A DNA stretch of 64,000 bases, taken from Massiliimalia massiliensis. GTDB lineage: Bacteria; Bacillota; Clostridia; Oscillospirales; Ruminococcaceae. The notes under the pieces were generated by a model. The model was not told the origin of the DNA. It did not search any database and saw only the letters and a program-made list of their open reading frames with translations. Location of the stretch: contig NZ_FUHT01000003.1 of the NCBI RefSeq assembly GCF_900155615.1, forward strand, positions 806,001 to 870,000. The letters are read 5' to 3'. Below, piece after piece: positions 43,361 to 51,557 of this stretch; positions within the stretch are counted from its first letter, which is position 1; every line of letters begins with the position of its first letter. The position numbers and the translations under genes are program-made.

Positions 43361-44539
43361 ATGAACTACAAAACGAAACCTATTATTACAGTATTTTGCA
43401 TGGCCGCCATGTTCCTATTTGCTGTTTCCTGCACATTGATCGGCAACCTGCTTCCCAATGTAATTGGGGAATTTCAGATTACCCTGAGCCGGGCCGGCGT
43501 CGTAACAGTAGCGCAAAATTTTGGCGGGATTCTGGCGTTGATCTTTTGCGGTTTTCTCTCTGACCGGTTTGGGAAACTGCGGGTGATTTTAGTTATATTT
43601 TCCATGATGATGCTTGCCTTGTGCGGCTGTTTTATCATTCACCGATTCACAGGCTTTATTATTGCCGCAATGGTGATTGGTCTGGCAGCTTCTTCGCTCA
43701 ATATGCTGATTTCTGCATATTTGTCCGATTTGTACCCGGAAAAAAGCCATTTCTACATCAACATGGGCGGCGTGTTTTTTGGAATAGGATCAGTCACTGC
43801 TCCGATATACCTGCTAGCGGCGGCTCGTTTTAAAATAGGCTGGCGGATTGATTTCGGTATTTTGGGAGTGATCAGCCTGATAGTGTTGGCTTTCTTTCTG
43901 ATCCTGCTTTTTCGGGCTCCTCATCCGGGACATGAAAAATCCGGACTTTCAGAATCGCTGCGTTTGCAGTCAATATTTCAGAACCTGAAGCATCCAAAAT
44001 TATGGCTTTTTGCCTCGATTGGATTCCTTTATATGGCGCACAGCAGCTCATTCATGGGATGGATTCCCACTTATCTTTCCCAACGGTTTCCGGATCAGAC
44101 AACGATGAACAATAATATTATGGCTGTCTATTGGGCCGGAATATTGGGCAGCAGGCTGATGATGACCTTCCTGTCCGGAAAAATAAAACCCAAGCAGTAT
44201 TTAATATTTGGAAATGCCTTGGGCGGAATAGTTATGCTTGGCAGCACTTTTCTCCAGGGAACGATGCTGTTGCTGGCCTTTCTGCTGCTGGGGCTGATAA
44301 CAGGGGCAATTTTTCAGGTTTGCCTGGCGTTGACCTGTCAGAGCTTTCCCCATATTTCGGGAACTGCTTCTTCTGTTGTCGCACTCAGCGCCTCAGCCGG
44401 CGGAACCTTTTGTTGTTGGCTTGTTGGATTTGTTGCAGAGCAGCTTGGCTTTTTTGCAGCGCTTTCCATACAGGCCGTAGTATTGCTGCTGATCGTACCA
44501 ATTACAATATTTGGGATTCGAAATCCCACAAATACATAG
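43361..44539 (+). CDS. MFS transporter
   Basis: 392 residues with twelve membrane helices. The loop 2-3 motif is GFLSDRFGKLRVILV, characteristic of the major facilitator superfamily; the second half begins after a cytoplasmic loop near SESLRLQSIFQNLKHPKLW. AAGGAGG precedes the ATG. It shares a 72-bp divergent promoter region with the AraC regulator and is followed by a VOC protein and a GH172 enzyme. A sugar or sugar-conjugate substrate is suggested by context only. Confidence 0.9.
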   Translation: MNYKTKPIITVFCMAAMFLFAVSCTLIGNLLPNVIGEFQITLSRAGVVTVAQNFGGILALIFCGFLSDRFGKLRVILVIFSMMMLALCGCFIIHRFTGFIIAAMVIGLAASSLNMLISAYLSDLYPEKSHFYINMGGVFFGIGSVTAPIYLLAAARFKIGWRIDFGILGVISLIVLAFFLILLFRAPHPGHEKSGLSESLRLQSIFQNLKHPKLWLFASIGFLYMAHSSSFMGWIPTYLSQRFPDQTTMNNNIMAVYWAGILGSRLMMTFLSGKIKPKQYLIFGNALGGIVMLGSTFLQGTMLLLAFLLLGLITGAIFQVCLALTCQSFPHISGTASSVVALSASAGGTFCCWLVGFVAEQLGFFAALSIQAVVLLLIVPITIFGIRNPTNT

Positions 44540-44555
44540 AGGGAGAATATATTTT

Positions 44556-44966
44556 ATGCTGGATCATGTCGCGTTGGTAACAGACGACCTTGAGAAATTA
44601 AAGAATTTTTATAGGCAGTATTTTGGAGGAGCACCGGAAGATAACTGGACAGATGGTACTGTCGAAATCTGCTTCATCAATTTTGAAAACGGAACCCGCA
44701 TTGAACTGCAGAAAAGGGAACAGCCCGCCCGGCATGAGATTGACCGGGAAAACAGTTATGGAATCGCGCACATTGCATTTATGGCAAAAAGCCGGAAGGA
44801 GGTGCGGGAGAGGACGGAAAAGCTGGTTGCTGCGGGTGTGGCGTTACGCAGTGGACCGACCGCATATGGCAAGGATTTTTTTGAAAGCAGTTTTTTTGAT
44901 CCGGACGGAAATATTATCGAGTTAACCGTCGGAAGCCATTATATTCATATTGATGAAACAGAGTAA
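44556..44966 (+). CDS. VOC-family (glyoxalase/bleomycin-resistance fold) protein
   Basis: 136 residues, two beta-alpha-beta-beta-beta modules. MLDHVALVTDDLEKLKNFYR carries the first metal His; RIELQKRE, SYGIAHIAFMAKSR and FFDPDGNIIELTVGSHYIH supply the remaining typical ligands (His and Glu). The family includes glyoxalase I, dioxygenases and epimerases; which applies here is unknown. The ATG at 44556 follows GAGGGAGA; the frame opens earlier inside the MFS gene. It is 16 bp from the MFS stop, so probably co-transcribed. Confidence 0.83.
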   Translation: MLDHVALVTDDLEKLKNFYRQYFGGAPEDNWTDGTVEICFINFENGTRIELQKREQPARHEIDRENSYGIAHIAFMAKSRKEVRERTEKLVAAGVALRSGPTAYGKDFFESSFFDPDGNIIELTVGSHYIHIDETE

Positions 44967-44994
44967 GAGTGTATCGGGGAGTTTCATTCCTCTC

Positions 44995-45057
44995 CGCCAA
45001 AACAAACAGCGAGCAGAATTTTTAGCTTGAAAATTCTGCTCGCTGTTTGTTTTGGCG
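44995..45057. terminator. Exceptionally long perfect hairpin, likely terminator
   Basis: A perfect 28-bp inverted repeat, 44995-45022 with 45030-45057, around a 7-nt loop. It follows the VOC gene by 28 bp. Such length without mismatch is unusual for a terminator and there is little T-tract beyond it. The rest of the gap up to 45251 holds TTGACA at 45114-45119 and a short imperfect palindrome near 45125-45137, but no gene. Confidence 0.7.
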
Positions 45058-45251
45058 AAAATTCGGAGCAATAAGATAGAATTATAAAACAATAAAAACA
45101 TGGATAAAAACATTGACATTTATCTTGCGCTCAAGCGAAAAAGCAGTTATGATAGGGATGGATAAGCCTTTTGCCGAGAGCGGCTTGGATCGTATAATAA
45201 ACCGTGCTGATGCAGTGCGGAAATAAAAATAGATAAGGTGGGAAACAAAAA

Positions 45252-46334
45252 ATGTTTGATGGGCTAAATATGAATATGGGAACACTTCCGCTGCTTTCCA
45301 ACGCGGTTACCCGTTCCATCAGCCCGGAAAATTTCCGGGGCGAAAAGGGGAAAGGCGGGATGTGCGGACTGGAAAATGGCATTGCAAGGGAAGCGGCGCG
45401 GGATTTGGGCAGAGGCTGGAAGGTGAATCCCTATATCCGCATCCCGGCAAAAGGCACGTTTGAGATCGCTGATATTGATGGGCCGGGAGCAATCCAGCAT
45501 ATCTGGCTGACGCCAACGGGTACATGGAGATACCTGATAATCCGTATGTATTGGGACGGGCAGGAAACGCCGTCAGTAGAATGCCCGATTGGAGATTTTT
45601 TCTGCGCCGGCTGGAATGAGTACACACAGATCAATTCCCTGGCGGTCTGCGTTAATCCGGGCAGTGCGCTTAACTGCTACTGGACGATGCCGTTTCGAAA
45701 AAAATGCCGTATTACGCTGGAAAATCTGGCGGAGGACGATACGACAGTCTATTATCAGATCGACTATACCCTTACTGAGGTTCCAGAGGAGTGCGGCTAT
45801 TTTCATGCGCAGTTCAGAAGAGTGAACCCTTTGCCATACAAGCAGAACTATATAATCCTGGACGGGGTGGAAGGAAAGGGGCAGTATGCAGGCACCTACC
45901 TGGCCTGGGGTGTCAACAACAATAACTGGTGGGGAGAAGGAGAAATCAAATTTTTCCTGGATGACGACGGGGAGTTCCCTACCATCTGCGGAACAGGGAC
46001 AGAGGATTACTTCTGTGGTTCCTATGACTTTGAGGATCCGTTTACCCATGATCAGTATCTGTCCTTCAGCACGCCATATACAGGATTCCATGAAATTCAG
46101 ACAGACCGTTTGTACCGGGTGCAGAAACGGTTTGGAATGTACCGGTTCCATATCACCGACCCAATCCGGTTTGAAAAGAACTTGAGAGTGACGATTCAGG
46201 CGCTGGGCTGGCGGGATAAAGGACGTTACCTGCCCTTGCAGGACGACATTGCTTCGGTCGCATTTTGGTATCAGGCCCTGCCAGCGAAGCCGTTCCCGAA
46301 ATTGCCTGATAAAGACAGCTTGGAAATTATATGA
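45252..46334 (+). CDS. DUF2961 / GH172 family glycoside hydrolase
   Basis: 360 residues without a signal peptide. The double jelly-roll DUF2961 pattern is clear: IPAKGTFEIADIDGPGAIQH, IWLTPTGTWRYLIIRMYWDG, PIGDFFCAGW, NLAEDDTTVYYQIDYTLTEV, EIKFFLDDDGEFPTICGTGT followed by EDYFCGSYDF. The last segments carry the catalytic acids of GH172. Characterised members are difructose-dianhydride hydrolases/alpha-D-fructofuranosidases and D-arabinofuranosidases. AAGGTGGGAAA precedes the ATG. Together with GH51 and the transporters it suggests handling of furanosyl glycosides. A strong terminator follows. Confidence 0.9.
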   Translation: MFDGLNMNMGTLPLLSNAVTRSISPENFRGEKGKGGMCGLENGIAREAARDLGRGWKVNPYIRIPAKGTFEIADIDGPGAIQHIWLTPTGTWRYLIIRMYWDGQETPSVECPIGDFFCAGWNEYTQINSLAVCVNPGSALNCYWTMPFRKKCRITLENLAEDDTTVYYQIDYTLTEVPEECGYFHAQFRRVNPLPYKQNYIILDGVEGKGQYAGTYLAWGVNNNNWWGEGEIKFFLDDDGEFPTICGTGTEDYFCGSYDFEDPFTHDQYLSFSTPYTGFHEIQTDRLYRVQKRFGMYRFHITDPIRFEKNLRVTIQALGWRDKGRYLPLQDDIASVAFWYQALPAKPFPKLPDKDSLEII

Positions 46335-46405
46335 ATAGGCTTGATCAAATGGAAGCAGATGCCGCGTTTATTATTACGAATATAGCTGCATGAAGCAATT
46401 CCATC

Positions 46406-46454
46406 AAATAGAGAAGGCAGGCATTGGAGTCCCCAATGCCTGCCTTCTCTATTT
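46406..46454. terminator. Terminator between the GH172 gene and tag
   Basis: A perfect 22-bp stem 46406-46427 with 46433-46454, 5-nt loop, A/T-rich ends; it lies between converging genes. Confidence 0.92.
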
Positions 46455-46462
46455 TCAAGCTC

Positions 46463-47077
46463 TCAGCTCTCATTGTCTCTTCGCTTACGGACTGCCACAT
46501 GTCCTGCCATCACCTCATGATATCGGAAACAATCCTCCCGGTGGTCGTTGATGATGCCACAGGCCTGCAAGTGGGAATACACTGTGACAGCGCCCATAAA
46601 CTTCAGCCCACGCTTTTTCATGTCCTTGCTGATCCGTTCGGATAAGCCGTTTTTCGCAGGCAGCTTTCCTTTTTGATGTCCCATATAAAGGTAAGTCCTG
46701 CCCTTGGTAAATCCCCACAGATAGGCGCTGAAAGAGCCGAATTCCCGAATAATTTCCTGAAACCGGCAGGCATTATGGATAACCGCCTCGATTTTTCTTC
46801 GGGATCTTATCATTCCCTCTGTATTCATGATGCGCTCTATATCAGGCTCCCCATAGGAAGCTACCTTGTTAAAGTCAAAACCGTCAAAGCAAGTGCGGAA
46901 AATCTCTCGTTTTTTTATCATCAATTCCCAGCTCAAGCCGCACTGCATGACCTCCATCATAAGGAACTCAAACTGCTTTTGATCATCATATAAGGCGACA
47001 CCCCATTCTTCATCATGGTAGCGGATCATTTTATCGTTGCCAAGGCACCAGGAACAGCGTTCTGCCATATCTATCAT
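46463..47077 (-). CDS. tag: DNA-3-methyladenine glycosylase I
   Basis: 204 residues, a helix-hairpin-helix superfamily base-excision enzyme removing 3-methyladenine. Signatures: ERCSWCLGNDKMIRYHDEEW (zinc Cys and substrate-binding residues), YDDQKQFEFLMMEVMQCGLS, KREIFRTCFDGFDF, and the C-terminal GAVTVYSHLQACGIINDHRE with the final His/Cys zinc ligands. ATG 47077 or 47068 (MAERC) are both possible. Its promoter contains a perfect palindrome between -10 and -35, suggesting repressor control. Confidence 0.94.
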   Translation of the reverse strand: MIDMAERCSWCLGNDKMIRYHDEEWGVALYDDQKQFEFLMMEVMQCGLSWELMIKKREIFRTCFDGFDFNKVASYGEPDIERIMNTEGMIRSRRKIEAVIHNACRFQEIIREFGSFSAYLWGFTKGRTYLYMGHQKGKLPAKNGLSERISKDMKKRGLKFMGAVTVYSHLQACGIINDHREDCFRYHEVMAGHVAVRKRRDNES

Positions 47078-47103
47078 CCTTTTTATTTATAAAATCTCAA
47101 TAT

Positions 47104-47132
47104 ATTATAACAGAATCTATTCTGTTTGTTAA
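47104..47132 (-). promoter_or_regulatory. tag promoter with palindrome in the spacer
   Basis: Minus-strand TTAACA (47127-47132), 17-bp spacer, TATAAT (47104-47109). The spacer holds the perfect dyad ACAGAATCTATTCTGT (47110-47125). It does not match the Gram-positive LexA box (GAAC-N4-GTTC). The remaining sequence to 47278 holds no gene I can support. Confidence 0.62.
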
Positions 47133-47278
47133 GCTGTTGTATTGCTCTCCATACGTCTAGTAGACCAGGGGGAATTGAGGATGAAGCTGCCTTTTTTATT
47201 TTCACAATACTTATAATTTCTGATCGTTGCTTTTTGAGTTTCAAGGGTTGGCCTCTGTTGATATCTATACATTGTTTT

Positions 47279-47926
47279 TTATTGGCTTAATCCGTTTTCG
47301 GAGAGATAAGCATCAATCGCAGCAGTATCCGAGGGTCTTGCAAACAAGCCGTCATGTACATCAGCGCCATCGGCGTTCTCTCTGACGAATTCAATGGAGT
47401 TATCAAATTGCTCCGTATCCATAGAAGCCGACTGGGTAAACGGATAAATCTCCTTGCCGGCCAGATCATAGCTCTCCAGGAAAGTGCCGATAATCATGGG
47501 AGCGGTGTGCCACCAGATAGGGTAACCCACCACAATGGTATCGTACTGTTCGATAGAATCCGGTAGATTGGCAATCGTTGGGCGGTTATTTTCGTCTCGT
47601 TCTGCCTTTGCAATATCGCCTGTTTCGTTATAATCCTCCGGGTAAGGCACTTCGGGAATGATCTCATACAGGTCGCCGCCAACCTGCTCAGCAATATAGG
47701 AAGCCATTTCTTCAGTGTTTCCAGACCAGGAGAAGTACACAACCAATGTGCTGCCGTCTGCTGTTTCCAGGGTTTCGCTTTGAACAGAGGAAGAAGCATC
47801 ACCTTCAGAGGACACCGGCTTCCGCGACTCGGTACTATTACTGCCGGCTGGCGTCCGCCCGCAGGCAGAAAGGGAAAAGGTCATCATGGCGGCCATTATT
47901 AGGCTAAGAATTTTTTTGAACATCAT
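47279..47926 (-). CDS. Flavodoxin-domain lipoprotein
   Basis: 215 residues. A lipoprotein signal peptide with lipobox SLSAC (ILSLIMAAMMTFSLSACGRT) and a Ser-rich linker precede a flavodoxin domain: LVVYFSWSGNTEEMASYIAE (FMN phosphate loop), DTIVVGYPIWWHTAPMIIGT, and SYDLAGKEIYPFTQSA. Anchored flavodoxins may carry electrons at the outer face of the membrane. It is last in a five-gene minus-strand redox cluster, 33 bp after the alcohol dehydrogenase. Confidence 0.9.
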   Translation of the reverse strand: MMFKKILSLIMAAMMTFSLSACGRTPAGSNSTESRKPVSSEGDASSSVQSETLETADGSTLVVYFSWSGNTEEMASYIAEQVGGDLYEIIPEVPYPEDYNETGDIAKAERDENNRPTIANLPDSIEQYDTIVVGYPIWWHTAPMIIGTFLESYDLAGKEIYPFTQSASMDTEQFDNSIEFVRENADGADVHDGLFARPSDTAAIDAYLSENGLSQ

Positions 47927-47959
47927 AGGTTTCTCACTTTCTTTTATTTCGGCGTTACC

Positions 47960-49105
47960 TCACAGGCATTCGCAAAGAATTTCGTAAATTTCATCCCGGC
48001 TGAGCTCACGGGGACCGCTTTTTATGATATTGCTGGTGTCCGCCACTTTCCGCAGTATCTCCGGTGTGATCTCTACTCTTGATTTCAGCTCTCCCAGCTT
48101 TGTAGGCAAACCGCACTCTTTGATCAAGACTGCCAACGCCTCAACACCGGCTTCGGAAGTGTCCATCCCGAACACTTCTCTGGCAAAGCGGGTGAATTTC
48201 TCTTGTGCATCCTTCACAATATGGCGGTAGTAGGCCGGATGGATCACCGCCAATCCCTGTCCGTGGCTGCAATCGGTATAAGCGCCAAGCTGATGCTCAA
48301 TCTGGTGTGCCTGAAAATCCGTCAAACGGCCAACCTTCAAAATTCCATTTTCCGCCATAGCGGAGTCCCACATCAAATTGCCGCGGGCCTGAAGATCATT
48401 TTGACTGGCAAGCAAACGGCGCATATTCACAACAGTGTTCCGCATGACTGCCAGCGCCACATCGTCTGACACATGATCTGCATCCGACTGGCCGAAATAC
48501 GTCTCCATCGCATGGCTCAAGGTATCAAATGCTCCGGAGATCACCTGCATGGTTGGAACGGACATGGTATAAGCCGGGTTCAGCACTGCAAATTTAGGAG
48601 CTGCCGCCATAACGCCGGTCTTGATTTGCAATTCCTCATTGGTGATGACTGCCCCGCCGTTCATCTCAGCTCCTGTCCCGGAAGCGGTGACAACAGCGCC
48701 AAGGGGGATCGCATCTGTAGGGAATTTGTGCTGGACAAATTCCATGTTCCAGATATCCTCTTTGGTTTTCGCCTGCGCCGCAATGATTTTGCAGCAGTCA
48801 ATGACTGAACCGCCGCCGACTGCAAGAATGGTATCCGTCTGCTCTTTTCTCGCCAGCGCCGCGCCTTCCTGTACTTTTGCATACGTAGGGTTGGGCATGA
48901 TTCCGGAGAAATCCACGACCCTTTTTCCCAGTTCCCTCAGAATGGTCATAATTTCATCGTAAATCCCATTTTTCTTTACCGAACCGCCGCCGTAGGCCAG
49001 CATGACGGTCTTGCTGGCATGAAGTTCCGTGTTCAATGCCTTTTGGGCAGCGTTCTCTCCAAAGTAGACGTGAGTGGGATAGGTATAAGTAAAATTTTTC
49101 ATCAT
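47960..49105 (-). CDS. Iron-containing alcohol dehydrogenase (BdhA/YqhD type)
   Basis: 381 residues, group III alcohol dehydrogenase using NAD(P)H to reduce aldehydes. Features: YGGGSVKKNGIYDEIMTILR, the nucleotide loop AVGGGSVIDCCKIIAA, AVVTASGTGAEMNGGAVITN, and metal ligands in DTLSHAMETYF and the C-terminal YTDCSHGQGLAVIHPAYYRH. It is in the cluster behind the MerR-controlled promoter, matching aldehyde detoxification. GAGGCG-type purines precede the ATG. Confidence 0.94.
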   Translation of the reverse strand: MMKNFTYTYPTHVYFGENAAQKALNTELHASKTVMLAYGGGSVKKNGIYDEIMTILRELGKRVVDFSGIMPNPTYAKVQEGAALARKEQTDTILAVGGGSVIDCCKIIAAQAKTKEDIWNMEFVQHKFPTDAIPLGAVVTASGTGAEMNGGAVITNEELQIKTGVMAAAPKFAVLNPAYTMSVPTMQVISGAFDTLSHAMETYFGQSDADHVSDDVALAVMRNTVVNMRRLLASQNDLQARGNLMWDSAMAENGILKVGRLTDFQAHQIEHQLGAYTDCSHGQGLAVIHPAYYRHIVKDAQEKFTRFAREVFGMDTSEAGVEALAVLIKECGLPTKLGELKSRVEITPEILRKVADTSNIIKSGPRELSRDEIYEILCECL

Positions 49106-49123
49106 ATATTCGCCTCTTCACAG

Positions 49124-49993
49124 TTAGTCGTGGATTTTTCGATTGTTGCACATGCGGACAAACTCAGGCTCGAAATGTTTTACGGCAGTGCCAATATATC
49201 CCTGATCCAGAGAAGCAATCTGCTGCATTTCCTCATCCGTAAGGGTGAAATCCCAGATGTTAATATTTTCTTCAATACGCTCTTTGTGGGTGGATTTCGG
49301 AATGACTGCCACACCCCGTTGGACATTCCAGCGGAGGATGACCTGTCCAATGGTCTTGCCGTGGTTCTCTGCAATCTTCCCCAGCATTTCATCCTCAAAA
49401 GGCCGGTACCGGCCGCCGCCCAGCGGAGCCCACGCTTCCGGAACAACCCGGTAACGCTTCATGGTTTCCAACGCCGTCTCCTGGGTGAAGTAGGGATGAA
49501 GTTCTACCTGATTCACCATGGGACAGATTTCCACCGTTTCACAGAAATTGGTGAGGACATGGGGATAGAAGTTAGACACACCGATTGCTTTCAGTTTTCC
49601 TTCCCGGCAGGCATCCTCCATTGCCCGCCATGCGCTGAAATAGTCCTTCATTGCCTGATGTAGCAGATACAAATCCAGGTAATCAAGTCCTGTCTTTTCC
49701 AACGAAGCGTCGATGGCAGCCTCAGCCGTTTCATAATTCTGCATATCCTGCACCCACATTTTGGAGGTGATAAACAGCTCCTCTCTGGTGCAGATTCCTT
49801 CTGCGATGGCCTCCCGTACCGCTTCTCCCACAGCGTCCTCGTTGGTATAGGAGGCAGCGGTATCAATTAACCGGTAGCCTGCCCGAATCGCGTCCAGCAC
49901 AGAACGTTTGCATTCTTCCTTGTCGCGGACTTGGAAAACGCCAAAGCCTTCCATGGGCATTTTCAGTCCGTTTTGTAATGTGACAGTTTGCAT
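49124..49993 (-). CDS. Aldo/keto reductase
   Basis: 289 residues, TIM-barrel NADPH-dependent carbonyl reductase. The catalytic tetrad is visible: Asp in YRLIDTAASYTNE with Tyr, Lys in ELFITSKMWV, His in LDLYLLHQAMKD. GVSNFYPHVLTNF, NQVELHPYF and the C-terminal VIPKSTHKERIEENINIWDF are family signatures. AGGAGGAATC precedes the ATG. Neighbours on both sides are redox genes of the same strand; a role in reducing methylglyoxal or other aldehydes is likely but inferred. Confidence 0.94.
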   Translation of the reverse strand: MQTVTLQNGLKMPMEGFGVFQVRDKEECKRSVLDAIRAGYRLIDTAASYTNEDAVGEAVREAIAEGICTREELFITSKMWVQDMQNYETAEAAIDASLEKTGLDYLDLYLLHQAMKDYFSAWRAMEDACREGKLKAIGVSNFYPHVLTNFCETVEICPMVNQVELHPYFTQETALETMKRYRVVPEAWAPLGGGRYRPFEDEMLGKIAENHGKTIGQVILRWNVQRGVAVIPKSTHKERIEENINIWDFTLTDEEMQQIASLDQGYIGTAVKHFEPEFVRMCNNRKIHD

Positions 49994-50008
49994 AATGATT
50001 CCTCCTCT

Positions 50009-50761
50009 TTATTCTGCTTTTGCAGCGATCTCGTCAATGACCATCATTGCGTTTAGAGAACGAGGATATCCGATATATGGCATACACTGCTCCACAACGC
50101 TGTAAAGCTTTTCTTTTCCGTTGCCCACGCCAAAATTTCCTGCCGTATGACCCCGAAGCTGGTTTTCACAACCGCCCTGCGCCAGAAGAAAACAGAAGGT
50201 AATCATCTCCCGTTCCTGATCATTCAGACCGGTGCGGGTGTAGTAGTCGCCAAAGCAGTTGTCCGCCAGCCATCGGTTGATGTTGCGGCGCAGGGGCGGT
50301 GCATCCGTCTGGCGCTTTGCCATTCCTTCCCCGAACAGTGCCACCTGCTTGGCCAGCCCTTGCTCAAACCGGGTATTTCTATCAGTGGTACCCTGTGGTG
50401 TAAGGGGAAGCGGGATGCCATGCTGCTCCATGATTTCGTTTGCAGCAAGCAGAAAATCATGAACCCGGCCGATCCCCAGGTAAGCAGCCGCCTGATACAG
50501 AAGTTCTTTGACGGCAACGGGATCGATCCCCGTGTCCAAAGCCGCGTGAAGGAGATTCCGAAATTCTCCGATACCCTGGCAGCCCAACATGGCGGAAAGA
50601 ATGCACAGCATACGCTCCTTCTCGGTTAATTTACCGGCCTGTACAGCCTCGCCCTGTGCGAAATTCTCGGCGATTTCCAGAAATTCCGGATCGGTCTGTA
50701 CCAGCCGTTTCCGGCTTTCGCGGAAGATGTCCTGTGCTTTTTTCTGTGTATCTCTGTCCAT
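50009..50761 (-). CDS. Carboxymuconolactone decarboxylase family protein, two-domain
   Basis: 250 residues forming two AhpD-like helical domains (about 1-115 and 140-250): TEKERMLCILSAMLGCQGIG, EFRNLLHAALDTGIDPVAVK, and NDQEREMITFCFLLAQGGCE, QLRGHTAGNFGVGNGKEKLY. Members act in peroxide reduction, lactone decarboxylation or as partners of oxidoreductases. The classic ExxCxxC peroxidatic pair is not evident. The start 50761 has AAAGGGG upstream; the frame extends into the neighbouring gene. It lies in the redox cluster. Confidence 0.87.
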   Translation of the reverse strand: MDRDTQKKAQDIFRESRKRLVQTDPEFLEIAENFAQGEAVQAGKLTEKERMLCILSAMLGCQGIGEFRNLLHAALDTGIDPVAVKELLYQAAAYLGIGRVHDFLLAANEIMEQHGIPLPLTPQGTTDRNTRFEQGLAKQVALFGEGMAKRQTDAPPLRRNINRWLADNCFGDYYTRTGLNDQEREMITFCFLLAQGGCENQLRGHTAGNFGVGNGKEKLYSVVEQCMPYIGYPRSLNAMMVIDEIAAKAE

Positions 50762-50778
50762 TTCAAACACCCCTTTAC

Positions 50779-51396
50779 CTATCGCATGAAATTGGTTAAG
50801 ATTTTTTGGTTTTCCGGATGATGCAAGCCATGCCGCTTCCCTAAGTCGATACATTTCAGCATCCATGCCATGTTTTTCCCAATGTTATACATGGTCATCA
50901 ATCCCTCTTTATCCATCTGAACCTCTTGCGGCTGCTGGCCGTAGACATGGTTCCAGTAGGTAGAGGAAACCACCGGCATGGAACAGATGGTAAAGTATTT
51001 GTTGATGACATCAAAGGAAGCGGTTGTACCGGCACGCCTTGCACTTAACACAGCGGCAGCCGGTTTGAAAGCGAAAGCACCGCCGCCAGAGTAAAAGGCC
51101 CGGTCCATAAAGGTGAGCAGCCGGCCGCTGGGATGAGCAAAATATACTGGCGAGCCAAATACAAAGCCATCCGCAGATTTTGCCTTTTCCACAAACGCAT
51201 TAACAACATCGTGGAAGATACAGCTTCCAGTTTCTTTACATTTGCGGCAGGCAATACAATCCGGCAGGACCTCGTTGCCGATAAAAAGCTGTTCCGTTTC
51301 AATTTCTTCTTCCTGTAAGGCTCGTTCTACTTCATACAGGGCCGTACTGGTGCAGCCTTTTTTCCGGGAACTACCATTCACAAGCAATACCCTCAT
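50779..51396 (-). CDS. Flavodoxin-fold NAD(P)H-dependent oxidoreductase
   Basis: 205 residues, FMN-reductase-like. MRVLLVNGSSRKKGCTSTAL is the FMN loop; CIACRKCKETGSCIFHDVVN is a Cys motif shared by the iron-sulfur flavoprotein group; GFVFGSPVYFAHPSGRLLTF and MDRAFYSGGG complete the flavin site. First gene of the minus-strand redox cluster, directly under the MerR-type promoter. Confidence 0.9.
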   Translation of the reverse strand: MRVLLVNGSSRKKGCTSTALYEVERALQEEEIETEQLFIGNEVLPDCIACRKCKETGSCIFHDVVNAFVEKAKSADGFVFGSPVYFAHPSGRLLTFMDRAFYSGGGAFAFKPAAAVLSARRAGTTASFDVINKYFTICSMPVVSSTYWNHVYGQQPQEVQMDKEGLMTMYNIGKNMAWMLKCIDLGKRHGLHHPENQKILTNFMR

Positions 51397-51415
51397 TCAT
51401 CATCATATCCCTTCA

Positions 51416-51444
51416 TTGTATTTTGGCGCTTTTTATGTTATAAT
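51416..51444 (+). promoter_or_regulatory. Promoter of the MerR-family gene
   Basis: TTGTAT (51416-51421), 17-bp spacer, TATAAT (51439-51444). Its transcript would cross the region of the opposing redox-operon promoter, so the two face each other. Confidence 0.55.
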
Positions 51445-51473
51445 CCGATCATCATAACCGGTTTATATTATCG

Positions 51474-51504
51474 ATTATATTTTCCGGTTGTTACTACCGG
51501 TCAA
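51474..51504 (-). promoter_or_regulatory. MerR-type 19-bp-spacer promoter of the redox operon
   Basis: Minus-strand TTGACC (51499-51504) and TATAAT (51474-51479) are separated by exactly 19 bases, and a dyad CCGGT-N7-ACCGG (51484-51500) fills the spacer. This overlong spacer with dyad is the hallmark of MerR-activated promoters. A second ACCGGT-containing palindrome (AACCGGTT, 51456-51463) lies just past the -10. Confidence 0.8.
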
Positions 51505-51557
51505 GAGGCTTTTAGAAAAAAATTAAAAATTTTTTATGAATAAATGAGGAGAATGAC

